Counted from the stretch's first letter, positions 17,624-26,269 are shown. The stretch is 64,000 nt of DNA from an uncultured Microbacteriaceae bacterium (GCA_937872445.1 CALMSL010000170.1:1-64000), one strand, 5' to 3'. Made by a program: numbers and translations. The notes: a model not told the origin generated them from the letters alone.

Positions 17624-18653
17624 CGGCGCGGTCGGCGGCATGCCCGTCCCCGTAGGGTGTGGCGTCCGTCGGTGCTGCCGCTGAACGGGTGACCGCGGAC
17701 GCGATGGCGTCCACATCGTTCGCGAGCATATTCCAACCGAGGTTGACGGTCTCCACCCACTCGGTCTCCGGTCGTATCGTCGTGGCGGGTATGCGCAGAA
17801 GGAACGCTTCCTTCTGGAGGCCGCCCGAGTCGGTAACGACCCCCGCGCTGCCCATGACCGCGGAAATGAGGGCCGGATAGGGGAGAGGATCCGAAACGCG
17901 CAGCGCACCCTGATCGAGAGCGATTCCGTGCTGGAGCGCGAGGCTGCGCAATCTCGGGTGGGCGAGGAGGACGACGGTTCGATCGAGGCTTGCCAGCGCT
18001 GCGACAATTCCGCGAAGGCGATCTGGGTCATCCGTGTTATCCGGTCGGTGGATGGTTGCTACGTAATAAGAACCGCGCGCGAGCCCTTCCGGAGTGTCCA
18101 CTCCGCGGGCCGTGATCTGGTCGCGCACCGCATGGAGCACATCGGTCATGACGTCGCCAACGAGCACCGAGCGCTCCGCAAGGCCTTCCGACCGCAGGTG
18201 GTTCATCGCGACCGCCGTCGGCGCGAGGAGCAGGTCCGACGCGTGGTCGGTGAGAACCCGGTTGTGCTCTTCCGGCATCTTCCTGTTGAAGGAACGAAGC
18301 CCGGCTTCAAGGTGCGCCAGCGGGATGTGGAGTTTGACGGCAGCGATTGCCGCCGCGAGAGTCGAGTTCGTGTCGCCGTACACGAGTACCCAGTCGGGGT
18401 CGTATTCCTCGAACACGGGCTCGAGACCGGCCAGCATCGCGCCGGTTTGCGCACCGTGTTTCCCCGAGCCGACTGCCAGATTCACGTCGGGCGAGGGAAT
18501 GCCCAGATCCCGGAAGAACACATCGCTCATGAGGTCGTCGTAGTGCTGGCCGGTGTGCGCGATGACGTGATCGGCCCGCCCGTCGAGGGCTCGCGCAATG
18601 GGGGCGAGCTTGATGAATTGCGGTCGCGCTCCGACAACGCTGAGAACTTTCAC
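17592..18653 (-). CDS. UDP-N-acetylglucosamine 2-epimerase family (WecB/WbpI type)
   Basis: A 353-residue non-hydrolysing epimerase. The N-terminus is VLSVVGARPQFIKLAPI, followed by HTGQHYD, VYGDTNSTLA, HLEAGLRS and the UDP-binding TDSGGLQKEAFLLRIP. WecB makes UDP-ManNAc from UDP-GlcNAc. The close relative WbpI inverts C2 of UDP-2,3-diacetamido-glucuronate to the manno isomer. Sequence alone does not separate them reliably, and the WbpB/E/D-like genes at 35691-38355 make the WbpI role attractive. The start is GTG 18653 with AAAGGA in front. It lies 60 bases downstream of the second asnB gene. Confidence 0.88.
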   Translation of the reverse strand: MKVLSVVGARPQFIKLAPIARALDGRADHVIAHTGQHYDDLMSDVFFRDLGIPSPDVNLAVGSGKHGAQTGAMLAGLEPVFEEYDPDWVLVYGDTNSTLAAAIAAVKLHIPLAHLEAGLRSFNRKMPEEHNRVLTDHASDLLLAPTAVAMNHLRSEGLAERSVLVGDVMTDVLHAVRDQITARGVDTPEGLARGSYYVATIHRPDNTDDPDRLRGIVAALASLDRTVVLLAHPRLRSLALQHGIALDQGALRVSDPLPYPALISAVMGSAGVVTDSGGLQKEAFLLRIPATTIRPETEWVETVNLGWNMLANDVDAIASAVTRSAAAPTDATPYGDGHAADRAVTELLGRRGS

Positions 18654-18688
18654 GACGTTCCTTTCACTACGGGACGGTGAACGCAGCG

Positions 18689-18694
18689 AGTCTA
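18689..18694 (-). promoter_or_regulatory. possible -10 box for the 2-epimerase gene
   Basis: On the minus strand this reads TAGACT, about 35 bases upstream of GTG 18653. It would give a short leader carrying the AAAGGA ribosome-binding site, so the epimerase may be transcribed separately from asnB. No -35 match is seen. Confidence 0.35.
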
Positions 18695-18713
18695 TCGGCG
18701 CCGGGTCCAGAAA

Positions 18714-20597
18714 TTATTTCCCGCCGGCATCGACGTGGTTGAGGGTCATCCAACGCCGGAGGTTGATGAGGCGCCAGTGGGAACGGGGGTTCCAGCGGAT
18801 GGCGTCTTCGGTGAGCCCGCCGGTGAGCGTGTCGGTCAGGCCGGGACGCAGGAACGGTACCGGGTGGTCGGGGTCGTTGGGGAGCGCGCCGAGACGCTCA
18901 AGCCAGTCCTGTTCCGGAGTCTCGAAGCCGACCTTGTCTCGCCGGTTGATGATCGCCTCGGGGACCAAACCGCTGACGGCGTCGCGGAGGATGCGTTTGG
19001 AGGTACCGTCCGGCCCGACCAGCCAGTCCTCCGGGAGGCTCAACACGAACTCGCTGAGGGCGCGGTCCAGGAAGGGCACGCGGCTCTCAATGGAGAATCG
19101 CATGGAGTTGCGGTCTGCGTGCCGCAGAAGTGCCGGCAGGCCGTACCGACTCAATGTCGTGCGCAAATGGGAGGGCAGGCGACGTCCTCTGACCTCATCG
19201 ACGTCGATTATAGGAAACAGGGTGCTTATCCCCCGATCGCGCAGTGCAGTGGCGTCAAGCAAGGGGGATTGGCGCTTGCGAATAATTCGGCCACGGAGGC
19301 TGCTGGGTGCGAAGCGGCCCGCGGTTTCGATGATCATGGCGTTGCGGTTGCGGTCCGGCCAGGTTGCCCAGTGGCGTGCGAACGAGGAGGCTCTGGCGAA
19401 GTGGCCGGTTTCGATGAGGGTGTGCATGCGCTGGGCGGGGTACCCGGAGTAGCCTGCGAAAATTTCGTCGCCGCCCTGCCCGTCCAGGGTCACCGTCACG
19501 CCCTGTTGGCGCGCGAGCTGGAATACGCGGTACTGGGCGTAAATGCTGGTGGACCCGAACGGTTCGCCCTGGGTGAGGATGAGATCGTCGATATCCCGTT
19601 CCAGATCGCCCGGCGCGGCCTGCACGGTGTGCGAGATCGCGTCCGTGGCCGAGACGACCCGAGCAATCCATTCGTGCTCGGATCGGGCGAAGCCGGGCGC
19701 AATGAAGCTGAACGTGTTGATCGGAAGTTCGGGGTGCAGGTATCGCGCCGCGCCGACGATCGCGGAGGAATCGATGCCGCCAGACAGAGCGATGCCCAAC
19801 GGCACGTCGGAGCGCAGGTTTCGGTTGACCGAGTCCAGGAACAGTGACCGCACCGCGTCGGTCGCGTCCGGGTAGGAGCCGGTGTAGGTGGCCTCAACCG
19901 ATGGCCACCAATAGCGCACAGGTTCTCCCACGTGCCCTGTGACGGTATCGATGACCAGATAATGTGCTGGCCGCAATTGCCTCACCCCGTCGAGGAAGGT
20001 GCGTTCGGTGTGGTCGTAGGAACCCCACTGCAAATAGTCGACCGCGGTCTGCCAATCCAGCTTCGGCGTCACGCCGGATGCCAGCAACCCCTTCAGTTCG
20101 CTGTTGAAGCGGACGTGATCGCCGCTGTCCTGATAGAACAGGGGCTTAATTCCGTAAGGATCGCGAGCCAGAGTCAGGGTGCGCAGGTGGGTGTCGAGGA
20201 TCGAGATTGCGAACATGCCTTCCAGGCGATCGAGGGTCGAAATCCCCCACCTGGCCCATGCCTTCAACAAGACCTCGGTGTCGCCATCCGAGACGAAGGT
20301 CTCGCCCTGGCCGGCGAGTTCCTCACGCAACTCGATGTAGTTCGTGATCTCGCCGTTGTAGCTGATCGTGAACCTGCCTCCGGGAAGGCTCATCGGCTGA
20401 TGGCCCGCGGGCGACAAATCCAGGATCGCCAGTCGCACCAATCCCAAGTCGACCCGCACGCGCGATGACGGATCGTGCCACACGAACTCGCCGACGTCGT
20501 CCGGCCCCCGATGCGCAATCGCTGCCAGGCCCGCCCTCAAGCGGTCGGCGTCAGCAGGCACTCCCTCCCGCGACCAACCTCCCGCAACTCCGCACAC
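18714..20597 (-). CDS. AsnB-type glutamine-dependent amidotransferase, copy 2
   Basis: A 627-residue paralogue of the protein at 8444, equal in length and identical in long runs along the whole sequence (for example SYNGEITNY and TLDGQGGDEIFAGYSGYPAQ). I chose GTG 20597 because the product then begins M-C-G-V-A-G, placing the glutaminase nucleophile at position 2. The upstream ATG at 20603 would give M-R-V-C-G and block the free N-terminal cysteine. The -10 box TATGCT lies 7 bases before this GTG. The PP-loop SGGIDSS is intact. By context (2-epimerase downstream, exporter divergent) it is expected to amidate a sugar carboxylate rather than aspartate; this is inferred. Confidence 0.87.
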   Translation of the reverse strand: MCGVAGGWSREGVPADADRLRAGLAAIAHRGPDDVGEFVWHDPSSRVRVDLGLVRLAILDLSPAGHQPMSLPGGRFTISYNGEITNYIELREELAGQGETFVSDGDTEVLLKAWARWGISTLDRLEGMFAISILDTHLRTLTLARDPYGIKPLFYQDSGDHVRFNSELKGLLASGVTPKLDWQTAVDYLQWGSYDHTERTFLDGVRQLRPAHYLVIDTVTGHVGEPVRYWWPSVEATYTGSYPDATDAVRSLFLDSVNRNLRSDVPLGIALSGGIDSSAIVGAARYLHPELPINTFSFIAPGFARSEHEWIARVVSATDAISHTVQAAPGDLERDIDDLILTQGEPFGSTSIYAQYRVFQLARQQGVTVTLDGQGGDEIFAGYSGYPAQRMHTLIETGHFARASSFARHWATWPDRNRNAMIIETAGRFAPSSLRGRIIRKRQSPLLDATALRDRGISTLFPIIDVDEVRGRRLPSHLRTTLSRYGLPALLRHADRNSMRFSIESRVPFLDRALSEFVLSLPEDWLVGPDGTSKRILRDAVSGLVPEAIINRRDKVGFETPEQDWLERLGALPNDPDHPVPFLRPGLTDTLTGGLTEDAIRWNPRSHWRLINLRRWMTLNHVDAGGK

Positions 20598-20604
20598 GCG
20601 CATA

Positions 20605-20610
20605 AGCATA
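20605..20610 (-). promoter_or_regulatory. -10 box of a leaderless promoter for asnB copy 2
   Basis: On the minus strand TATGCT is followed by 7 bases and then GTG 20597. No ribosome-binding site lies between. The spacing supports both leaderless transcription and the GTG start choice. Confidence 0.45.
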
Positions 20611-20719
20611 GGTGCTGCGATTGGAGTGGAAGACACAGCACACGGGCAGCGGCGCTGTGGGGCGATCGCGAATCGCCACGTGGGTAGGATTGCTAGGTGC
20701 GCACGACGGGAGGTCCAGT

Positions 20720-22498
20720 GTGAAAGCCGTGCTGGCGCTCTACCGAGAAGTCCTTGCAGTCTTTCCCGCCGGTGGGCGACGGTTTCTCCACTTTTACGCC
20801 TGGCTCCTCGCGTCGCTGGCCATTTTCGATGTTGCCGCGCTCGGGCTTCTCGCCATTGTCGTCGGGCCTGTCGCGGTCGGCCAGCCCGTCGTCCTTCCGA
20901 TTTTCGGTGAACTCGACACTGTCGGCGTTGTGTGGACCATTCTCGCAATTTGCGCGCTCATGGTGGCGAAGGGAGTGTTCGCAGTTCTCGTCACGTGGTG
21001 GGCAACGCGGAGAATCCCGAAATTCGAGGTGGCGATCGGCGACCGCCTGCTTCGCGCGTACCTCGCGGCACCATGGCGGGATCGACTGCGCAAGAACTCG
21101 ACTGACATCATGCGATTTTCGGACAGCGGTGTTGACTCGACGGTAAATTCCTTCGTGCTTCCCGGGGCCACCCTGCTGGGCGAAGTTGTGAGCCTTGTCG
21201 CCGTGATCACCACGCTCGCGCTCGTGCAGCCGGTTCTCGCCTTGACGACGCTGATCTACCTGCTCCTGCTCGGCGCCGTGCTCTTCTTCTGGATTGCCCG
21301 CCATACGCAAATCGCAGGCGAAGTGAACGTTGAGAACTCCATTCGCACCTCCCGGCTCATCCTCGAAGTCATCTCGGCGATGAAGGAGGTGACTCTCCGC
21401 AACAAGGAGTCGGAGGTTGCGGGAGTCGTCGAGCAGGTGAGGAAGAGAAGCGCCCAGGCGAGGGCCAACATCTACTTCCTCGGACAATTGCCACGGTACG
21501 CGCTCGAGGCGGGCCTCATCGGCGGTTTCGTCGTGATCGGCGGAGTCGGGCTCCTGATCGGTGGGATCGAGCAGGCCATCGCCGCTGTCGCGTTGTTCGC
21601 TCTGGCCGGATTCCGCGTGGCACCCTCCATCATTCGGTTTCAGTCGGTGCTGTCGCAGATGATCGCAATTTCGGTTTACCCGCAGCTCGTGCTCACTGAA
21701 CTCGCCGACGCGGAGCGCAGCAGCGCGGAGATCACGGAACGCACCGTGCGGCCGCTGCCGGAGTCTCCACAGAGAATCTCTTTGGACCACGTGAGTTTCC
21801 GTTACGGGGTGGACGGCGACTACGCGGTGAACGACGTGTCGCTCGACATCCCGTTCGGCTCGTCCGTCGCTTTCGTCGGCGCTTCCGGTTCGGGCAAGTC
21901 GACCATGGTCGACTTGCTGCTGAGTCTCCTTGAACCGTCGGAGGGTGCGATCTCCATCGATGGCGTGTCCTTGAAGGATCTGCGCACCGCGTGGCGGTCA
22001 CGGGTCGGATACGTGCCCCAGGAGGTCGCGCTGTTCGACGCGACGATCGGGCAAAACGTCGCTCTCACCTGGGGAGAGGAATTCGACGTTGACCGGGTAC
22101 GGGAGTCGCTCGAGCAAGCACAGCTTTGGCACCTGGTGAGCCAGCGGGAGGGGGGCGTCGACGCTCGCATCGGGGAGCGCGGACTGGCGCTGTCCGGCGG
22201 TCAGCGCCAAAGGCTCGGCATCGCACGGGCCCTCTATTCCGACCCGCTCGTGCTCGTCATGGATGAGGCGACCAGTGCGCTGGACACGCAGACCGAATCG
22301 TTGGTGACGCAGGCGATCAGTGCCCTCGCCGGAGGGATCACGAAAGTCGTTGTCGCCCATCGGCTCGCGACCATCATGAGTTTCGACCGCATTTTCTTCA
22401 TGAGCGAGGGGAAGCTGATCGGCAGCGGCACGTTTGAGGAGCTCGTTACCCAGTTTCCCGACTTCGCCCGTCAGGCGGAACTGGCCGGGCTCGCGTGA
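20720..22498 (+). CDS. ABC exporter, permease and ATPase fused, second copy (PglK/MsbA type)
   Basis: A 592-residue half-transporter. About 340 residues contain six membrane segments, followed by an ATPase with Walker A GASGSGKST, signature LSGGQRQRLG and Walker B LVMDEATSALD. I chose GTG 20720 because GGGAGG lies 6 bases upstream and the first membrane helix then follows at once. It is divergent from asnB copy 2 across a 122-base gap and heads the operon with the amidotransferase and HisH/HisF genes. It probably flips a lipid-linked sugar made by this operon. It is clearly a different sequence from the exporter at 827, so the two may serve different substrates. Confidence 0.85.
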   Translation: MKAVLALYREVLAVFPAGGRRFLHFYAWLLASLAIFDVAALGLLAIVVGPVAVGQPVVLPIFGELDTVGVVWTILAICALMVAKGVFAVLVTWWATRRIPKFEVAIGDRLLRAYLAAPWRDRLRKNSTDIMRFSDSGVDSTVNSFVLPGATLLGEVVSLVAVITTLALVQPVLALTTLIYLLLLGAVLFFWIARHTQIAGEVNVENSIRTSRLILEVISAMKEVTLRNKESEVAGVVEQVRKRSAQARANIYFLGQLPRYALEAGLIGGFVVIGGVGLLIGGIEQAIAAVALFALAGFRVAPSIIRFQSVLSQMIAISVYPQLVLTELADAERSSAEITERTVRPLPESPQRISLDHVSFRYGVDGDYAVNDVSLDIPFGSSVAFVGASGSGKSTMVDLLLSLLEPSEGAISIDGVSLKDLRTAWRSRVGYVPQEVALFDATIGQNVALTWGEEFDVDRVRESLEQAQLWHLVSQREGGVDARIGERGLALSGGQRQRLGIARALYSDPLVLVMDEATSALDTQTESLVTQAISALAGGITKVVVAHRLATIMSFDRIFFMSEGKLIGSGTFEELVTQFPDFARQAELAGLA

Positions 22499-22558
22499 CC
22501 TGGCGCCCGCACTGGGCGGCACAACCGCGGCCGAGCGGAATCCTCAGGTCAGTGGCTG

Positions 22559-22564
22559 TAGAGT
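22559..22564 (+). promoter_or_regulatory. possible -10 box of a leaderless promoter
   Basis: TAGAGT lies 6 bases before GTG 22571, with no ribosome-binding site between. It suggests that the amidotransferase-HisH-HisF set has its own promoter within the exporter operon. No -35 box is evident. Confidence 0.35.
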
Positions 22565-22570
22565 TTCTCC

Positions 22571-23728
22571 GTGACCGCCGACGTACCTCGTGAATACCAG
22601 CGGTGCACTGTGTCCGTCATGGATACCACGGATCCCGACATCGAATTCGACGATGAGGGCCGGTCGTCCTACATTTCCGAATTTGACGAGTTGTATGCGC
22701 CGACCCTTCGACGCGCTCAGGCAGGGGAGCGTCAGACCGAGCTCGAGGCGCTGGTAGAGCAGATCAAGGCGGACGGCCGCAACAAGCCGTACGACGTGGT
22801 GATCGGGGTTTCGGGAGGAGTGGACAGCACGTACCTCGTGCTGCGTGCCGTGCGATTGGGGCTTCGCCCTCTGTGCGTTCATTTCGACAGCGGCTGGAAC
22901 TCCGAAGCCGCGGTCGACAACATCCACAATCTGGTGACGACGCTGGGTCTCGACCTTTACACCCAGGTGGTTGACTGGCGCGAAATGCGGGACCTGCAGC
23001 TTGCGTATTTGAGGTCGGGAATTGCCAACGCCGACACCCCGACCGACCATGCCTTCGGGTACGTGGCATTTCATCAGGCACAGAAGTATCGGCTCAAACA
23101 CATTCTTTCCGGGTCGAACTATGTGAGCGAGTCCATCCTGCCCGGTTCGTGGGAGTACACCTCGGATGATTCGAAGTTGCTGAGAGCGATTCATCGGAAG
23201 TTCGGCGCGGTCAAACTCCGCACCTACCCGGTGATGAGTTCCTTCACTCGCACGCTCTGGTACCCGTATGTGCGCGGGATCAGGACGCATCCGCTGCTGA
23301 ACTATCTGCCCTACCACTATGCGGAAGCAAAGTCCGAAATCACTCGCGAAGTCGGTTGGCGTGACTATGGCGGAAAACACTATGAGTCGGTCTTCACGCG
23401 GTGGTTCCAGGGCTATTACCTTCCGCAGCGGTTCGGCTTCGACAAGAGGATTGCGCACTATTCTTCGCTCATCCTCGCGGGCGAGATGACCCGCGACGAG
23501 GCGCTCGACCTTCTGGACACGCCCAACTACCCTGAAGAACTTCGGGCACAGGATCATGGGTTCATTGCGAAGAAGCTGGGGATTTCGGAGTCGGAGCTCG
23601 ACGAAATTGTCTCCTCGCCTCCGAAGCACTATTCGGACTATCCCAACAGCGAAGCGGCAACACGTCGGCTGTTCGCCTTCACTGCATGGGTTGGCGCTGC
23701 GCTTCGAAAGCTTCGAATACTGCGATGA
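22571..23728 (+). CDS. N-acetyl sugar amidotransferase (WbpG/PseA family), copy 2
   Basis: A 385-residue relative of the protein at 14004, with PP-loop SGGVDSTYLVLRAV, HFDSGWNSEAAVDN, LSGSNYVSES and GWRDYGGKHYESVFTR. It is expected to convert an acetamido group to an acetamidino group on a UDP-uronate, using ammonia from the HisH/HisF pair encoded immediately downstream. This is the P. aeruginosa WbpG-HisH2-HisF2 arrangement. The next gene overlaps by 4 bases. The N-terminal zinc knuckle is reduced to one cysteine (YQRCTVSVMDTTDP, later SSYI where CNHC is usual). A later start at 22619 (M-D-T-T-D-P) is possible but would drop the conserved YQxC segment. Confidence 0.87.
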   Translation: MTADVPREYQRCTVSVMDTTDPDIEFDDEGRSSYISEFDELYAPTLRRAQAGERQTELEALVEQIKADGRNKPYDVVIGVSGGVDSTYLVLRAVRLGLRPLCVHFDSGWNSEAAVDNIHNLVTTLGLDLYTQVVDWREMRDLQLAYLRSGIANADTPTDHAFGYVAFHQAQKYRLKHILSGSNYVSESILPGSWEYTSDDSKLLRAIHRKFGAVKLRTYPVMSSFTRTLWYPYVRGIRTHPLLNYLPYHYAEAKSEITREVGWRDYGGKHYESVFTRWFQGYYLPQRFGFDKRIAHYSSLILAGEMTRDEALDLLDTPNYPEELRAQDHGFIAKKLGISESELDEIVSSPPKHYSDYPNSEAATRRLFAFTAWVGAALRKLRILR

Positions 23729-24330
23729 GCGTTTCGGTCGTCAACTATGGGCTCGGCAACCTCGGTTCGGTCGCCAACATGCTCAAGCGCGCGGGTTCGG
23801 AAGCCCGCCTCGTGTCGACCCGCGAGGAGATACTGGCAAGCGATCGCGTTCTACTTCCCGGCGTCGGAGCGTTTGACGCCGGGATGCGGTTGCTTCAGGA
23901 GCAGGGGCTCGTGGAGCCGCTTATGGAATTTGCCGCGACCGGGCGGCCGCTGTTCGGCATTTGCCTGGGAATGCAGCTTCTTCTGGACGCCAGCGAAGAG
24001 GGCGGATTGGCGGGGCTGGGCCTCATCCCCGGCCGCAGCATCCGGTTCGTCGAATCCGCGAGCGAACGTGTGCCCCACATGGGCTGGAACACTGTGGAGC
24101 CGACGCGTCCCGATGCGCTCGTGGCCGGTTTGCCGGACGAGAGCCGGTTCTACTTCGTGCACAGCTACCATGTCGTGCCCTCGCGGCCGCAGGATACTCT
24201 GGCGACGTCGGACTATGGGGAGAGTTTCGTGTCGATGGTTCGCGCCGGCAATGTCATGGGCGCCCAATTCCATCCGGAGAAAAGCCACGCCTTCGGCATG
24301 ACCATTCTGAGAAATTTCGCAGCGCTATGA
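23725..24330 (+). CDS. hisH: HisH-type glutamine amidotransferase subunit for sugar amidination
   Basis: A 201-residue class I glutaminase. It begins NYGLGNLGSVANML, has the oxyanion LPGVGAFDAGM, nucleophile Cys80 in FGICLGMQ, and the His183/Glu185 pair in FHPEK. It should hydrolyse glutamine and pass ammonia through the HisF partner. In histidine synthesis this pair makes imidazole glycerol phosphate; here the upstream WbpG-type gene, the ATGA overlaps on both sides and the absence of other his genes point to polysaccharide synthesis. ATG 23725 was chosen for the ATGA overlap and the conserved N-terminus. Confidence 0.88.
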   Translation: MSVSVVNYGLGNLGSVANMLKRAGSEARLVSTREEILASDRVLLPGVGAFDAGMRLLQEQGLVEPLMEFAATGRPLFGICLGMQLLLDASEEGGLAGLGLIPGRSIRFVESASERVPHMGWNTVEPTRPDALVAGLPDESRFYFVHSYHVVPSRPQDTLATSDYGESFVSMVRAGNVMGAQFHPEKSHAFGMTILRNFAAL

Positions 24331-25124
24331 GTGTCTTTCCCCGGGTGATCCCCGTTCTGCTCGTCAGCGAGGGGTATCTCGTCAAACCGCTTCGGTTCAA
24401 AGGCGGGCAGTACATTGGCGATCCCATCAATGCGGTCCGGATCTTCAACGAAAAGCAGGTTGACGAGCTTCTCATTTGCGATATCGATGCATCAGCCAGG
24501 AAGCGTGGAGTCAACTACACGCTGATCGAGGAGATTGCGAGCGAAGCGTTCATGCCGGTCGGGTACGGCGGTGGAGTCGCCTCGGCGGCGGAGGCCCAGC
24601 GGATTACGCAAATCGGTATCGAGAAGGTGATTCTTGGTGCCGCCGCGGCCACACGCCCTGAAACCATCAGCGAGATCTCCGCCGCACTCGGGTCCTCCAG
24701 TACCGTCGTAAGCGTGGATGCACGCAAGCGGCTGACGGGCGGCTGGGACACCGCCATTCTGCGCGGGCGGCAGAAGACCGGTTTGAGCGCGATCGCGGCG
24801 GCCCGCAGGGCCCAGGAGTTCGGGGCCGGTGAGATCATGGTTTCTTCCATCGACCGGGAGAATACGTTCTCCGGGTACGATCTTCCGCTGATCGAGGCAG
24901 TTTCCGGCGCGGTGACCGTCCCCGTGATCGCCCTGGGCGGAGCCGGGAGTTTTGCCGACTTCGCTCCGGCTTTGAAAGCCGGTGCGTCGGCGGTCGCGGC
25001 CAGCAGCATCTTCGTGCTCAACGGCAAACACCGCGCCGTGCTCATCAGCTACCCGACTCCGGCGCAAATTCGCAGTCTTGCAAACAAAAGTACGCTGAAC
25101 AATACGCAGGGCTCAAAATCGTGA
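24327..25124 (+). CDS. hisF: HisF-type barrel subunit, polysaccharide branch
   Basis: A 265-residue TIM barrel. The first strand reads IPVLLVSEGYLVKPLRF, whereas histidine-pathway HisF has CLDVxxG there with a catalytic aspartate; here that aspartate is leucine. The second catalytic region is kept (SVDARKR), as are phosphate-binding ends such as SSIDRENTFSGYD and VIALGGAGS. Loss of the first aspartate is the pattern of HisF2-type proteins that only channel ammonia to a WbpG enzyme. ATG 24327 overlaps the hisH stop (ATGA). The frame is open far upstream, but that part is the shadow of hisH. Confidence 0.88.
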   Translation: MSVFPRVIPVLLVSEGYLVKPLRFKGGQYIGDPINAVRIFNEKQVDELLICDIDASARKRGVNYTLIEEIASEAFMPVGYGGGVASAAEAQRITQIGIEKVILGAAAATRPETISEISAALGSSSTVVSVDARKRLTGGWDTAILRGRQKTGLSAIAAARRAQEFGAGEIMVSSIDRENTFSGYDLPLIEAVSGAVTVPVIALGGAGSFADFAPALKAGASAVAASSIFVLNGKHRAVLISYPTPAQIRSLANKSTLNNTQGSKS

Positions 25125-26269
25125 ATGAAGTTGAGAAACCTCGCATCCTGGTGCTTTCCAAGACTGACGTCTCCCGCGATCCTCGACCGATGAAACAAAT
25201 TCGGGAATTGAGCACGGACTATCACATTACGACGGCAAGTTTTGGCCAGGCCCCCGTCGGTACGCATCAGCACATTGAGCTAGATCCATTGCCAAAACAG
25301 AAGGGGATAGCGCGAATCCCCGGTATTTTTTCGTTACTTCAACTCTTCCACCTTTACCGTTGGTACGAGGCCCTCGACTCGCGTATTCAAGGCCCATTGC
25401 GCCAAATGCGAGGAATGAAGTGGGACTTGATTATCGCCCATGACTTGCAAACTCTGCCGATTGCGGACCGGTTGATGAGTCGCCACGGCGTTCTTGTTGA
25501 CCTTCATGAGTACGCTCCTGCCCAGGATGAGCCCAACTTGGTTTGGAGGATTCTCAACGCTCCGCACTATCGATGGTTGTGCCGAACCCGCGTGCGTTCG
25601 GCCGCAGCAGTCACTACCGTAAGCCAGGGAATCGCTGATGAGTACCGGCGTCATTTCGGGATCAAGGCGACAGTAGTTGTGAATGCGACACCGTTTCACG
25701 AACTAAATCCCGGCCGGGCAGGTGCACCACTGCGATTGGTGCACAGCGGGATTGCAGCACCTGAAAGACGACTTGAAGTTCTCGTCAAGGGTATGTTGCT
25801 GGCTACTGCGAACGCCACACTAGATTTTTACCTCATCGACGAATTCCCGGTGCAGCGTGCGCAATTGGAACGGCTCGCAGCCGGCGACCCTCGGATCCGC
25901 TTCCATCCAGCATTGCCTTACGAGCAACTCGTCGACACACTCAACAGTTATGACCTCGGACTGATTGTCTTCCCGCCCACGACATTCAATCTGGCATGGT
26001 GCTTGCCGAACAAGTTTTTTGACTACATTCAGGCTCGGCTTGGCCTTGTAATCGGCCCGTCACCTGAAATGACGAGATACGTGAACGAATTTGGCCTTGG
26101 CGTCGTGACGGAAAGTTTTGCGCCAGAAGCCTTAGCGCGCACGATTGAATCTCTTACCCCGGAACGAGTGATGCAATGGAAAGCCAACTCGCACGCGAGC
26201 GCCATGGCGCTGGCTGGTGAGCGGCAGTCTGCCATCTGGGCAGAGATTGTGCATCATCTATTGAGTTGA
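25121..26269 (+). CDS. GT-B glycosyltransferase, locus-specific family member 4
   Basis: A 382-residue paralogue of the proteins at 12868, 15288 and 16457. Marks are SKTDVSRDPRPMKQIREL, ASFGQAPVGTHQHIEL, VDLHEYAPAQDEP, VNATPFHEL, VHSGIAAPERRLEVL and LPNKFFDYIQARLGLVIGPS. GTG 25121 overlaps the hisF stop. It closes the exporter-amidotransferase operon and may therefore transfer the acetamidino sugar made by its neighbours; this is inferred from position. Third codon positions are visibly less GC-rich than in the genes before it, which marks the start of an AT-richer stretch. Confidence 0.76.
   Translation: MNEVEKPRILVLSKTDVSRDPRPMKQIRELSTDYHITTASFGQAPVGTHQHIELDPLPKQKGIARIPGIFSLLQLFHLYRWYEALDSRIQGPLRQMRGMKWDLIIAHDLQTLPIADRLMSRHGVLVDLHEYAPAQDEPNLVWRILNAPHYRWLCRTRVRSAAAVTTVSQGIADEYRRHFGIKATVVVNATPFHELNPGRAGAPLRLVHSGIAAPERRLEVLVKGMLLATANATLDFYLIDEFPVQRAQLERLAAGDPRIRFHPALPYEQLVDTLNSYDLGLIVFPPTTFNLAWCLPNKFFDYIQARLGLVIGPSPEMTRYVNEFGLGVVTESFAPEALARTIESLTPERVMQWKANSHASAMALAGERQSAIWAEIVHHLLS

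Noticed and set aside
23725..25124. Histidine biosynthesis hisH-hisF
   Set aside because: No other his genes are near, HisF lacks the first catalytic aspartate, and the pair overlaps a WbpG-type gene, so a polysaccharide role is preferred.
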